From positions 80,942-143,733 of the forward strand of contig JAKIZI010000001.1 in assembly GCA_022708105.1 (NCBI GenBank): DNA of 62,792 nt. The letters run 5' to 3'. Within the stretch, counting starts at the first letter, position 1. Each line of letters opens with the position of its first letter. The notes under the pieces are model-generated. The model did no database searches, was not told where the DNA came from, and worked only from the letters and a program-made list of their open reading frames with translations. Positions 35,426-44,163 of this stretch are shown one piece after another. Made by a program: the position numbers and the translations under genes. Source of the stretch: Bacteroidota bacterium (GTDB lineage: Bacteria > Bacteroidota > Bacteroidia > Bacteroidales > WCHB1-69).

Positions 35426-36442
35426 TTATTTTCGGCAAATAAAGTTTTTATGAAATGGTTTTTTGAAGGCGTAGTAGAGATATTCCGCTTCGAGGATTTG
35501 TTGGGCGGTCATACCGGAAACTTCCATAGAAATACGCTGAATATTGGTTTTTACCACATCTTGCTTTAATCCTGCCGTTCCGAAAGAGAGATCTATATGG
35601 GGCGCAATTTGCTGAAAAAATGAGAGAGAGATAAACTCATCCGTAAAAGGGAATGAAAAAAGACGATGGGGAACGTGAAAAGTTCTATTGATAAATTCCA
35701 CTCCGGCAATGGTTTGACGAATTTGTTCTTCAGAAGAAATAGCAAAATATAGCGGATGGTCTTCAGAGTGGGAACCCACCTCAAAACCTTGTTTTATAAG
35801 TGAATCAACTTGTTCCGTCGAAAGATATGGTTTTTCTTGCTTCAAAAATTCAATAAAATCACAATCCAAAATAGTCGCCAATTCATCAAGAAGGGTTTCG
35901 TTATGAAAACGAAGATCCAATAAATCTGAAAGGGTTTTGTAACGCTTGTTTTCTTTTTGAAGGAGTTTTTGCAGTTGCAACATTCTTGAGTTTGGTATTC
36001 GTTTATGTTGTTCGGCTTCAATGAGCAGACTGATTTTAAAGCGATAAAAGAGCGCTTTGTTGTCAATAAAAGCGGTATTTACAAAAAAGGCTGCAGGGAC
36101 TCCTTTCCGGAGCACCACGGGAGCAATAATGTCGTGCAATTGGCTCAATCCATCGTCAAAAGTTAAGAAGAAAGAGGGTTTGAGAATCGGTTTCTCATCA
36201 GAGATATGTTGCAGCAACTCAGAAACGCCTATGGGAGTATAATGACGGAGCAGGTATTCTAAATCATTTTCAAACTGAGCGACAGATTTCACCGATAGGA
36301 TATGTTTGCAATGGGGCAATGGAGTATCGGAAACAGTGTGATAGAAGGGGACAACAAGGGGGACTGGGTTTCTATTCAAAAGAGAATCGAAACTCATAGG
36401 GAGCACTTTCGGAATTTGATAAAATATGGATTTTAGATTCAT
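35426..36442 (-). CDS. Polysaccharide deacetylase family protein
   Basis: 338 residues from the ATG at 36442 (MNLKSIFYQIPKVLPM). The upstream in-frame ATG at 36514 lies inside the terminator of the ribosomal operon and is rejected. NodB-fold motifs: motif 1 FFLTFDDGLSQ (the metal/catalytic Asp pair) and motif 2 GSHSEDHP (metal His residues, HSEDH). A possible motif 3 is at RLFSFPFTDEF. It should remove acetyl groups from a surface or cell-wall polysaccharide; the substrate is unknown. There is no signal peptide, so a cytoplasmic or membrane-associated location is possible. Confidence 0.87.
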   Translation of the reverse strand: MNLKSIFYQIPKVLPMSFDSLLNRNPVPLVVPFYHTVSDTPLPHCKHILSVKSVAQFENDLEYLLRHYTPIGVSELLQHISDEKPILKPSFFLTFDDGLSQLHDIIAPVVLRKGVPAAFFVNTAFIDNKALFYRFKISLLIEAEQHKRIPNSRMLQLQKLLQKENKRYKTLSDLLDLRFHNETLLDELATILDCDFIEFLKQEKPYLSTEQVDSLIKQGFEVGSHSEDHPLYFAISSEEQIRQTIAGVEFINRTFHVPHRLFSFPFTDEFISLSFFQQIAPHIDLSFGTAGLKQDVVKTNIQRISMEVSGMTAQQILEAEYLYYAFKKPFHKNFICRK

Positions 36443-36490
36443 TCTTTGTGGAATTGCGGGTGTAAAAATAGATAAAATTCGGGAAAGGGC

Positions 36491-36529
36491 AATAAAAAAA
36501 ACCTTAATCTCCATAAAAGAGACAAGGTT
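36491..36529 (-). terminator. Terminator of the rplC-rpsS operon
   Basis: On the minus strand, AACCTT / AAGGTT outer arms plus CTC / GAG inner arms are followed by TTTTTT, about 40 bp after the rpsS stop codon. It indicates that transcription ends after rpsS. Confidence 0.65.
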
Positions 36530-36568
36530 TTATATAAGATTAAATCAGTTACTCTTGAAGAAGGAAAA

Positions 36569-36847
36569 TTATTTTTTCCCTTTATCTTTTTGGCCGGCGT
36601 GGCCGCGGAAAATACGTGTAGGTGCAAATTCGCCCAATTTATGTCCTACCATATTTTCGGTAACATAGACGGGGATAAATTTATTTCCGTTATGCACTGC
36701 GATAGTTAATCCAACGAAATCAGGGGAGATCATTGAAGCACGAGACCATGTTTTGATGGTTGTTTTCTTTCCTGATTCTTGAGCAACGGCTGCTCTTTTT
36801 TCCAATTTATAATGGATATATGGACCTTTTTTTAATGATCGACTCAT
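36569..36847 (-). CDS. rpsS: 30S ribosomal protein S19
   Basis: 92 residues, [18 protein letters not shown], with the S19 signature [47 protein letters not shown]. It binds the head of the 30S subunit in complex with S13. It follows rplB by 18 bp and is the last gene of this transcript; rplV, which normally follows, is absent. Confidence 0.98.
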   Translation of the reverse strand: MSRSLKKGPYIHYKLEKRAAVAQESGKKTTIKTWSRASMISPDFVGLTIAVHNGNKFIPVYVTENMVGHKLGEFAPTRIFRGHAGQKDKGKK

Positions 36848-36865
36848 ATTATACTCTCTTTAAAA

Positions 36866-37690
36866 TTATTTCTTTCTTCTTTCAATAATATATTGGCTAG
36901 AGTTTTTCTTACGGTCTCTAGTCTTATAACCTCTAGAAGGTAAACCTTTTCTTGAACGAGGTTGACCTCCGGAAGCACGACCTTCTCCACCACCCATCGG
37001 GTGATCAACTGGGTTCATCACGACACCGCGGACTCTTGGGCGACGGCCTAACCAACGAGATCTACCGGCTTTACCGGAAACTTCAAGGCTATGGTCGATA
37101 TTAGACACCATTCCCACGGTAGCACGACAAGCACAAAGGATCATTCTAGTTTCGCCTGAGGGCATTTTAATATTTGCATATTTACCTTCTCTGGACATTA
37201 GTTGGGCATAAGAGCCGGCACTACGTACCATTTTCCCACCTTGTCCCGGGCGTAATTCTATATTATGAATAATAGATCCGAATGGAATTTCGCCGAGTGG
37301 TAATGTATTACCCACTTCGGGAGCAACGCCTGTACCTGAGATAATTTGTTGTCCTACTTTCAAACCGTGAGGTGCTAAAATATAGCGTTTTTCACCGTCT
37401 GCATAAGAAACCAATGCAATACGAGCCGAGCGATTCGGGTCATATTCAATGGTTTTCACTGTAGCAGGAATTCCATCTTTTTCTCTTTTAAAATCAATAA
37501 AACGATACATCTTCTTGTGACCGCCTCCGCGATACCGTATCGTCATCTTACCACTGTTATTTCTTCCGCCGGTCCTAGGGGTAGGACATAATAAACTCTT
37601 TTCGGGTTTATTTGTGGTAATATCGTCAAACGCACTGATAACTTTAAAGCGCTGACCGGGCGTTACTGGTTTATACTTTTTTAATGCCAT
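36866..37690 (-). CDS. rplB: 50S ribosomal protein L2
   Basis: 274 residues, full length. [15 protein letters not shown] start; [28 protein letters not shown]; the C-terminal signature [23 protein letters not shown] includes the conserved histidine of the peptidyl-transferase region. It lies 3 bp after rplW. Confidence 0.98.
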   Translation of the reverse strand: MALKKYKPVTPGQRFKVISAFDDITTNKPEKSLLCPTPRTGGRNNSGKMTIRYRGGGHKKMYRFIDFKREKDGIPATVKTIEYDPNRSARIALVSYADGEKRYILAPHGLKVGQQIISGTGVAPEVGNTLPLGEIPFGSIIHNIELRPGQGGKMVRSAGSYAQLMSREGKYANIKMPSGETRMILCACRATVGMVSNIDHSLEVSGKAGRSRWLGRRPRVRGVVMNPVDHPMGGGEGRASGGQPRSRKGLPSRGYKTRDRKKNSSQYIIERRKK

Positions 37691-37693
37691 TTT

Positions 37694-37984
37694 TTAAATA
37701 TTGCTAAAAAAATCAATTTTATCTTCTTTTCTTAATTCTACCAAAGCCTTTTTCACAGTGTTTTTTTGCCCTTGAATCATTCCTGCTTTTGTATAGCGTG
37801 AGGAAGATTTACCACGTTGAATCAGGGTATTCACCTGAACAACTTTAACACCGTATATTTCTTCGACCTCTTTTTTAATTTGGGTCTTGGTAGCCTTTCT
37901 ATCAACAACAAAACCGTAGCGGTTATATTTATCCGCAGTTTTTGTCATTTTTTCACTAATGATGGGCTTAACTAATACGTTCAT
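37694..37984 (-). CDS. rplW: 50S ribosomal protein L23
   Basis: 96 residues, LVKPIISEKMTKTADKYNRYGFVVDRKATKTQIKKEVEEIYGVKVVQVNT, the L23 signature. It forms the docking site for trigger factor and SRP at the exit tunnel. It lies 55 bp after rplD. Confidence 0.97.
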   Translation of the reverse strand: MNVLVKPIISEKMTKTADKYNRYGFVVDRKATKTQIKKEVEEIYGVKVVQVNTLIQRGKSSSRYTKAGMIQGQKNTVKKALVELRKEDKIDFFSNI

Positions 37985-38039
37985 TTTCTTTATTTTATAA
38001 TTTTAATTAATTCACTAAAACAAAACATTTTGTGATGCA

Positions 38040-38666
38040 TTATCTGAGCATTGCTTCCAAAATCGGGAGACTATTTTCACAAATAATCAAATTAGATGCA
38101 TTCAACACGTCATAAGTATTCACATCCTGAGTTCTGATTACTTTCGTGCGTTTCACATTTCTGGAAGAAATATAGACATTATTATTAGTATCGTTAACAA
38201 GCACCAATGTTTTTGGATCGGTAAGGTTCAAATTTTTCAAAATTTGAATGTATGCTTTAGTTTTCGGAGCGTCGAAAGCAAAATCTTCCACCACGGTAAT
38301 TTTTCCTTCTTTAGCTTTGTAGGAAAGTGCGGAGAAGCGAGCTAACTTTTTAATTTTCTTATTAAGTTTAAAGCTATAATCTCTCGGGTGAGGTCCAAAA
38401 GCAGTAGCACCGCCGCGGATTGTAGGAGATTTGATGCTCCCTGCACGGGCACCACCGGTACCTTTTTGTCTTTTTAATTTGCGTGTACTTCCGGAAATGG
38501 TTGATTTTTCCAGTGTATCGTGGGTTCCTTGTCTTTGGTTGGCCAAATATTGTTTCACATCAAGCCAAATAGCGTGATCATTAGGTTCAACATTGAAGAT
38601 TTCCTCATTCAATTTAACCGTTTTTGTTGATTCGCTGCCGTCTATTTTATATACTTTTAACTCCAT
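38040..38666 (-). CDS. rplD: 50S ribosomal protein L4
   Basis: 208 residues, with the tunnel-loop sequence [40 protein letters not shown]. The start overlaps the end of rplC by 10 bp. In Enterobacteria L4 represses its own operon; no such leader structure was recognised here. Confidence 0.98.
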   Translation of the reverse strand: MELKVYKIDGSESTKTVKLNEEIFNVEPNDHAIWLDVKQYLANQRQGTHDTLEKSTISGSTRKLKRQKGTGGARAGSIKSPTIRGGATAFGPHPRDYSFKLNKKIKKLARFSALSYKAKEGKITVVEDFAFDAPKTKAYIQILKNLNLTDPKTLVLVNDTNNNVYISSRNVKRTKVIRTQDVNTYDVLNASNLIICENSLPILEAMLR

Positions 38667-39286
38667 CTTTCAATAATTATATATGAACCATTGGGTCCCG
38701 GTACAGAACCTTTAACTAAAATCAAATTTTTCTCTTTCACAATCTTCATAATTTGAAGGTTGATCATTTTAACCTTATTACCGCCCATTCTTCCGGCCAT
38801 TCTCATTCCTTTGAATACTCTTGAAGGCCATGAAGAAGCTCCGAGAGAACCGGGAGCTCTGAGTCGGTTGTGCTGACCGTGAGTACTGTCACCAACCCCG
38901 CTAAATCCGTGGCGTTTCACAACTCCCTGGAATCCTTTTCCTTTAGAAATTCCGCTTACGTCTACATATTCACCTTCGATAAATACTGTAACATCCAAGA
39001 TTTCCCCAAATTGCTTTTTGTGACCTTCCTCGAAACGAGTAAATTCACGAAGAACTTTTTTAGGAGTAGTACCTGCTTTTTCGAAGTGACCTTTCAATGG
39101 TTTTGATGTCCTCTTCTCTTTTTTCTCGTCGTAACCCAATTGGATTGCTTCGTAACCATCTTTCTCGATGGTTTTAACTTGCGTAACCACGCAAGGACCA
39201 GCTTCTAAAACCGTGCATGGCACTATCTTGCCAGAGGCATCATAGATGCTAGTCATCCCAATTTTTTTTCCTATTAATCCAGACAT
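38657..39286 (-). CDS. rplC: 50S ribosomal protein L3
   Basis: 209 residues, [34 protein letters not shown], and the signature [15 protein letters not shown]...[32 protein letters not shown]. It is the first gene of this transcript, with its own -7 box at 39417-39424. rpsJ, which normally precedes it in the S10 operon, is absent. Confidence 0.98.
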   Translation of the reverse strand: MSGLIGKKIGMTSIYDASGKIVPCTVLEAGPCVVTQVKTIEKDGYEAIQLGYDEKKEKRTSKPLKGHFEKAGTTPKKVLREFTRFEEGHKKQFGEILDVTVFIEGEYVDVSGISKGKGFQGVVKRHGFSGVGDSTHGQHNRLRAPGSLGASSWPSRVFKGMRMAGRMGGNKVKMINLQIMKIVKEKNLILVKGSVPGPNGSYIIIERWS

Positions 39287-39416
39287 TTTTAAAATTTTTG
39301 TTTGTTTTCTATTTGCTTTTTACAACTAAAATAAAAATAAAAAATATTCTATAAAATTGACAATAAACAACTTAAGCTAAAATACCTTCTCTTTTTATTT
39401 TAATTTAAAAAGTTTG

Positions 39417-39424
39417 CAAATATA
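39417..39424 (-). promoter_or_regulatory. -7 promoter box upstream of rplC
   Basis: TATATTTG on the minus strand, giving a leader of about 125 nt before rplC. The intergenic region 39287-39629 is otherwise AT-rich and gene-free, shared with the divergent small-lipoprotein promoter. Confidence 0.6.
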
Positions 39425-39565
39425 CATTTTTTTTTGATAAAACAACTGCTCTTTATATTTTCAAGTTAAAATAAAATTAAAAAAATAAAATGTTTTTATT
39501 TTTGAATGAAGCAGTTAAAAAAATGGAGAATAATCTTCATCGAACAATTAAGTAAAGAAAATTGT

Positions 39566-39573
39566 TATCTTTG
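39566..39573 (+). promoter_or_regulatory. -7 promoter box of the small lipoprotein gene
   Basis: TATCTTTG, 56 bp before the start codon. Confidence 0.55.
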
Positions 39574-39629
39574 GACGTTTTTTAATCTTACAATCTTATT
39601 CATTTTTATCATTTTTTAAAATTAAACCC

Positions 39630-39833
39630 ATGAAAAAATTCATCTATTTTATTCCGATTTTCGGGTTATTCTTTGCCTGTAGCGGAGATCCGAAGGAGAC
39701 ACCCGAAGCATTGCAAGAAAACATTGAAACTGTTGAGAAATCAACGCAAACGTTGGACGAATCGATACAAAATTCAGAAAATGAGATGGAGCAAAAACAA
39801 CAACAGATTGATTCATTATTGAATAACATTTAA
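39630..39833 (+). CDS. Small coiled-coil lipoprotein
   Basis: 67 residues. Signal peptide MKKFIYFIPIFGLFFAC ends in a lipobox (LFFAC), with the lipidated Cys at residue 17. The rest, from SGDPKETPEALQENIETVEKS to MEQKQQQIDSLLNNI, is one amphipathic, Glu/Gln-rich helix able to form a coiled coil, as in small Lpp-like outer-membrane lipoproteins. It is followed after 10 bp by a secreted coiled-coil protein, so the two are likely co-transcribed. Confidence 0.8.
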   Translation: MKKFIYFIPIFGLFFACSGDPKETPEALQENIETVEKSTQTLDESIQNSENEMEQKQQQIDSLLNNI

Positions 39834-39843
39834 TTACATTGCC

Positions 39844-40437
39844 ATGAAAAAAATAATTATTATCATTTTATCATTATTCGTTGTATCTGCTACAACGTAC
39901 GCTCAAGGACAGGGTAAAGGGCAACAGAAACCAAAAACTGAAAAAGTTCAGCCGGAAAAGAAACAGCAAGAGATAGATAAAGCTGTTAACAAAGAGGTTA
40001 ATGGACAGCAAAAGCAGAATAAAGAACAGAACCAAAAAGAGCAACCGAAAAATCAAGAAGTAAAGAAAGAAAAATCGAAGGAATCAAACGGAAAAGGAAA
40101 TGCATACGGAAAGAACAAAGGAGAATTGAGCGGCAAGGAATTTGGGCAACAAAGAGCTTCCGAAGCCAAGCAAAAGGCAATGGAGCGTAAAGCTTATGCC
40201 GAGCAGAAAATAAAAGAGCAGGAAGGTCAGATAAAAGCCAATGAAGAGAAGATTAAAGCAGCACGAGAGAAAGTTCAATCGGAAAAAGCCAAGGGGACCA
40301 TTACGGCCGCACAAGAGAAAGAAAAGTTGGAAAACATCCGTCAAGCCGAAGCTGCCGTTGAAGAGATGAAAGCTTCAGTAGAAAAAACCAAGTTAGAAGT
40401 GGAAGAGATCGACAAAAATATTAAAACACTTGAATAG
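39844..40437 (+). CDS. Secreted Lys/Glu/Gln-rich coiled-coil protein
   Basis: 197 residues with a signal peptide (MKKIIIIILSLFVVSATTYAQ). A low-complexity basic region rich in Q, K and E (about 22-85) is followed by a long predicted coiled coil (about 100-197; KAMERKAYAEQKIKEQEGQIKANEEKIKAAREKV). There is no catalytic domain. It pairs with the small lipoprotein upstream. A fragment of the GC-rich element starts directly at its stop codon, then a strong terminator. Confidence 0.75.
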   Translation: MKKIIIIILSLFVVSATTYAQGQGKGQQKPKTEKVQPEKKQQEIDKAVNKEVNGQQKQNKEQNQKEQPKNQEVKKEKSKESNGKGNAYGKNKGELSGKEFGQQRASEAKQKAMERKAYAEQKIKEQEGQIKANEEKIKAAREKVQSEKAKGTITAAQEKEKLENIRQAEAAVEEMKASVEKTKLEVEEIDKNIKTLE

Positions 40438-40468
40438 GACGCCGACGGCGAAGCCGGCACCCCCAAAT
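40437..40468 (+). repeat. GC-rich dispersed element, terminal fragment E
   Basis: GACGCCGACGGCGAAGCCGG then CACCCCCAAA matches the last ~30 bp of copies C and D. It begins at the last base of the stop codon of the preceding gene and lies between that gene and its terminator. Confidence 0.75.
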
Positions 40469-40483
40469 AGAAATTAAACAAAT

Positions 40484-40518
40484 AAAAAAAAGTCTCCCAA
40501 TAAAAGGAGACTTTTTTT
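40484..40518. terminator. Bidirectional terminator
   Basis: AAAAAAAGTCTCC / GGAGACTTTTTTT with an 8-nt loop. It has A-runs and T-runs on both sides and lies between two convergent genes, so it can serve both. Confidence 0.92.
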
Positions 40519-40538
40519 ATGTAAAAAATATTTTATTC

Positions 40539-43500
40539 TTATTTCTTAATAACTTTACGAGTAATAATGTCACTTCCTTTTTGCAGGCGAACAAAATAGA
40601 CCCCTGAATGGAAAGGACTCATATTTACGGTTACTTTATCTGAAAGTTCATTTTGTGAGAAAATAACTTGTCCCAGCATATTAATGATACTGACTTTATC
40701 AATTCCGGGGGCTTCGATAAACAACTCATCGTTCACGGGATTGGGGAAAATCTTCACATTCTGACTATCAAAATCTGAAATATCGGAAGGAATTTGTTCA
40801 AACTCGGCATAGATAGTTTGATTTGCAGTCACATCGGTGAATGTATAACTGGCAATATTTCCCTGACTCACTTGATTAACAAGCACGTCTGTGATTCTAT
40901 ATCCGTTATTCGGAGTAATGGAAAAGGTCTTATTTCCGTGATTGGTAACACCAACAACACCGGATGGAGAAATCGTTCCCCCATTGGAAGCGTTTGCCGA
41001 AATGGTATAGGTTGTTTCGGTAATGGTTATCTCATCACAAACGGGATAAGCGACACATCCGCTAGCATAGTGGGCTTCCACACAATAGGTATGATTTCCG
41101 TTTGATCCTTCGGAATGAACATAATTGGTTGCCGTAGTTGTCCCGATGGAATTTCCATCGCAATAAACTTCATAATAAGCAACGGCTGCCGGATTATTTT
41201 CACTAATAGTTATATCATCAACGCACAAATAATATTTATCATTAGAGTTGCAGTTAATGGCCACATATTTTGCGCCTGCCGGGATAGAGTAGCTATAGAG
41301 TGTCCATGAAAGAGGAACAGAAGAAACGGATTCTATAATGGTAAAATCGGTTTGTGTATTTCCGGATAGAGAATAACCGACACGGAAAGATTCAATATAA
41401 TTTTCCTTATGGCCGCTGCGAGCATAAAAAGAGAAGGTGATATCTCCGGAATAATTCAATTCGGGGCTAATCAGCCAATCGTTATTGGGCGGAGTTGTAG
41501 CACCGAAAGACGCAAAGAATTTTGAGCCGGAGTGTGCAGGAAATCCTTCTCCTTGACTCAATGGAGTAGAACCTGAAGTAGGCATCACTTGTGACGGATC
41601 AAGCACGATATAAGCCATTTTTTGCCCATTATTGGTAAATGTATAATTGGCAATAGAGTATGTATATTTTTGGTCTCCGTCGATATAGTTCCATCCGATT
41701 GTTCCTTGAGAATTGATTGTAAAAGCGGTATGAGACTCTACATCTTCGAAAATTGTCTCCGATGTTTGCGGGGCTGTCCATTGTACCGTAACCTGATTTG
41801 AATTGGCCATTAGTGAGAGATTATCAATTTCCGGGCAATCATGATTAATTCCATCGAATGCTTCCACGGAAGTACAAGTCGTCATATAACATTCCTGATT
41901 ATTATAGAGTACTGCCACACAATAGTTATAGGTTCCGTTAAGCAAATTATTTTCGTAGAAGGAGGTTGTCGTGATTGTAGCAATCAAATTTCCATCGCGA
42001 TAGATATTATAACCGGTAATACTATCTTCAGCGGGAGCCGTCCACGAAAGAGTTACTTCATTAAGATTCACTTGTGCTGAAAAGCTTTCTACAGTTTCGC
42101 AAACATCACCGGTACAAGTAGTTTGTTGATAAATAGTTGTCGTATTAAAAGAGGTTCCGACGAGCAAAACATTGCCAGGGGTCAACGCATGATTAATTGA
42201 ATAATTTCCATTTGCATCTGATAAACCACTGTAATAATTCCCATTTTGAGAAATACAAATCAACACATTTTCCTGAGGAGTTCCATTCACAGAAGCTATT
42301 CCGGTAAAGGGTGCTCCGACGGGCACCACTGTATTGGATAATACAAGATTATCCGGTTTTTTCGTTCTTAATTGCAAAGACGCATCTCCAAAGGTTGTCC
42401 AAGTTTTTACGGTTTCCAAATCTTCATCATAAGATGATTCGGTAAGCATAAGGTTGTTAGAATTGACGGTAATGGATCCCCAATGGGTTCTTTGTTCGTT
42501 GGTATTATAACCGCTTTGTCCCGAATAGGCATCATAATTAAAACCGCCGATCAAGATATCATAGAAATAATCTTGTCCTCTTTGTGGGGGATCCCAAGGT
42601 TGATTGATAGTAGACATCCAAGTTACGACGGCGCCGCCGTTTGCTTTCCGGAGCCATGATTCTGCAAAACAGACAGAGCTGCCGTGGAATGCACCATTTA
42701 CACAAGCAACGGAAACAATAAAGGGTAATTTATCCCCATTGGTTGAGTTGCTGACTTGTGTATTTCCGTAGTATGTAGTAACAAATGCCGAAGAAGAGCC
42801 GTGTCCGCAATAGGCAATGGTAGAAGCTCCCGAATTCACATGGGTAGCCAGCGTTGCAGAAGAGGCATTCGGGTCATAATTTTGTTGATGGGTTTGATAG
42901 GTAAAACCCGAAAGCCGTTGGGAGTATATTCTTTGAATATGTTGATAATCGTATTCACTATCATCGCCGGGGCCTTCATCAGAGCCGATTCCTATAAATG
43001 TTTCACGCCATCCCTCTTCCATATTGGGTTCTTTCTCGTACTTAATTGCTTTATTTATTTGCACTGACAAATCGGAAGCATTCGAGCATGAGAATCTTCC
43101 AATGGCAATATCGGGATAATCATCGCTTCCGGAGACACAGCCCATATTGGGGTCCGTCGGAGCATTAGATCCATCGGCAGAAATGGTATTTGATTTTATA
43201 TCTGCCCAATCCCCAACCAACTGAACATACATTAAATTGGGATTATTATTGTAAGCAGTTTGAATAATTGTAGAGACATTGGCTCCGGCGGTTACCACTT
43301 GTTTCGTTACTTGATATCCTTTTTCACGTTTCCATTGAATATAAGGATCTATCGTATTTTCGTAAGCGGGGGGGGTTAACACAAGCAAATCGCCATATTC
43401 AGCCACATTTAAATTGGCTGAAGCACGAGGAGTTTCATAATTTAAGAATATGGAACGATACAATCCCTGATCTTCTTTTCCATGATTTCGAGGATCTCGC

Positions 43501-44078
43501 AATAATGGATTGTTTGCGGGTTCATTATTTACGACCAAAAGAACCTCTACCTTGGTATAAACTCGTAGTAACTTAGAATTTGCCTTATATCTGAACGGGA
43601 AAACACGAACCGTTGTACCACGTACATCTCGCACAATGAAAGGATTTTCCAAATAAGATAAAGATTCGGGGTAAAAATCATCAACTAATGACTCTTGAGC
43701 AATCCGGTATGGGATAGATTTGGGGTCTTGATTTCTATAAATAACTCCACGGGAAGGTTGCAATGGAAAATCAAGCTGAACATCTGTATATTCGGTAGCG
43801 ACAACCCTCAAGGTGACATTTTTCTGAGCCGGAAGTTGTACAGAGGCACTCATAAAGGGAACTTCTGCAAATCCTTTTTTTTGAACTACCGGTGCATTAT
43901 TAAAATCAATGGTCATAAAATCTTCTCCATCGGGATTAACAGTTTTTAAATTCCAATCATTTATAATAAATGTAATTTTGTAGCCGGAATCCGTCAGGGT
44001 ATATTGAGTTTCATATCCCTTTGTTGCAAAAGATAAATAAGTTGTAAAGCATAAGAGAACCAACAAAATTTTTTTCAT
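40539..44078 (-). CDS. Gingipain-family (C25) cysteine protease, T9SS type A cargo
   Basis: 1179 residues. Signal peptide MKKILLVLLCFTTYLSFA, a propeptide-like region to ~220, then the C25 catalytic domain. The catalytic His426 (YCGHGSSSAF) and Cys459 (VACVNGAF) are 33 residues apart, the same spacing as in gingipain R. Downstream are FN3-like segments (VNLNEVTLSWTAP...GYNIYRDG), a cleaved-adhesin/MAM-like domain (EDVESHTAFTINSQGTIGW...NDWLISPEL), an InlB-like repeat (SGVVGVTNHGNKTFSITPNNGY) and a T9SS type A C-terminus (VKIFPNPVNDELFIEA, VSIINMLGQVIF). It is an extracellular endopeptidase; cleavage specificity cannot be read from sequence. Confidence 0.93.
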   Translation of the reverse strand: MKKILLVLLCFTTYLSFATKGYETQYTLTDSGYKITFIINDWNLKTVNPDGEDFMTIDFNNAPVVQKKGFAEVPFMSASVQLPAQKNVTLRVVATEYTDVQLDFPLQPSRGVIYRNQDPKSIPYRIAQESLVDDFYPESLSYLENPFIVRDVRGTTVRVFPFRYKANSKLLRVYTKVEVLLVVNNEPANNPLLRDPRNHGKEDQGLYRSIFLNYETPRASANLNVAEYGDLLVLTPPAYENTIDPYIQWKREKGYQVTKQVVTAGANVSTIIQTAYNNNPNLMYVQLVGDWADIKSNTISADGSNAPTDPNMGCVSGSDDYPDIAIGRFSCSNASDLSVQINKAIKYEKEPNMEEGWRETFIGIGSDEGPGDDSEYDYQHIQRIYSQRLSGFTYQTHQQNYDPNASSATLATHVNSGASTIAYCGHGSSSAFVTTYYGNTQVSNSTNGDKLPFIVSVACVNGAFHGSSVCFAESWLRKANGGAVVTWMSTINQPWDPPQRGQDYFYDILIGGFNYDAYSGQSGYNTNEQRTHWGSITVNSNNLMLTESSYDEDLETVKTWTTFGDASLQLRTKKPDNLVLSNTVVPVGAPFTGIASVNGTPQENVLICISQNGNYYSGLSDANGNYSINHALTPGNVLLVGTSFNTTTIYQQTTCTGDVCETVESFSAQVNLNEVTLSWTAPAEDSITGYNIYRDGNLIATITTTSFYENNLLNGTYNYCVAVLYNNQECYMTTCTSVEAFDGINHDCPEIDNLSLMANSNQVTVQWTAPQTSETIFEDVESHTAFTINSQGTIGWNYIDGDQKYTYSIANYTFTNNGQKMAYIVLDPSQVMPTSGSTPLSQGEGFPAHSGSKFFASFGATTPPNNDWLISPELNYSGDITFSFYARSGHKENYIESFRVGYSLSGNTQTDFTIIESVSSVPLSWTLYSYSIPAGAKYVAINCNSNDKYYLCVDDITISENNPAAVAYYEVYCDGNSIGTTTATNYVHSEGSNGNHTYCVEAHYASGCVAYPVCDEITITETTYTISANASNGGTISPSGVVGVTNHGNKTFSITPNNGYRITDVLVNQVSQGNIASYTFTDVTANQTIYAEFEQIPSDISDFDSQNVKIFPNPVNDELFIEAPGIDKVSIINMLGQVIFSQNELSDKVTVNMSPFHSGVYFVRLQKGSDIITRKVIKK

Positions 44079-44100
44079 ACTACTTTTTTCTAATATAATT

Positions 44101-44131
44101 CAAAGATAATAAAAAATAGAATGCAAAAATA
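44101..44131 (-). promoter_or_regulatory. Two candidate -7 boxes upstream of the C25 protease
   Basis: TATCTTTG (44101-44108) and TATTTTTG (44124-44131) on the minus strand, 23 bp and 46 bp from the start codon. Either or both may be used. Confidence 0.5.
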
Positions 44132-44163
44132 CTATTTTATTCTCTAACAGAAATATAAAATCG

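Noticed and set aside
36443..36514. Upstream ATG of the polysaccharide deacetylase
   Set aside because: It sits inside the terminator hairpin of the ribosomal protein operon.
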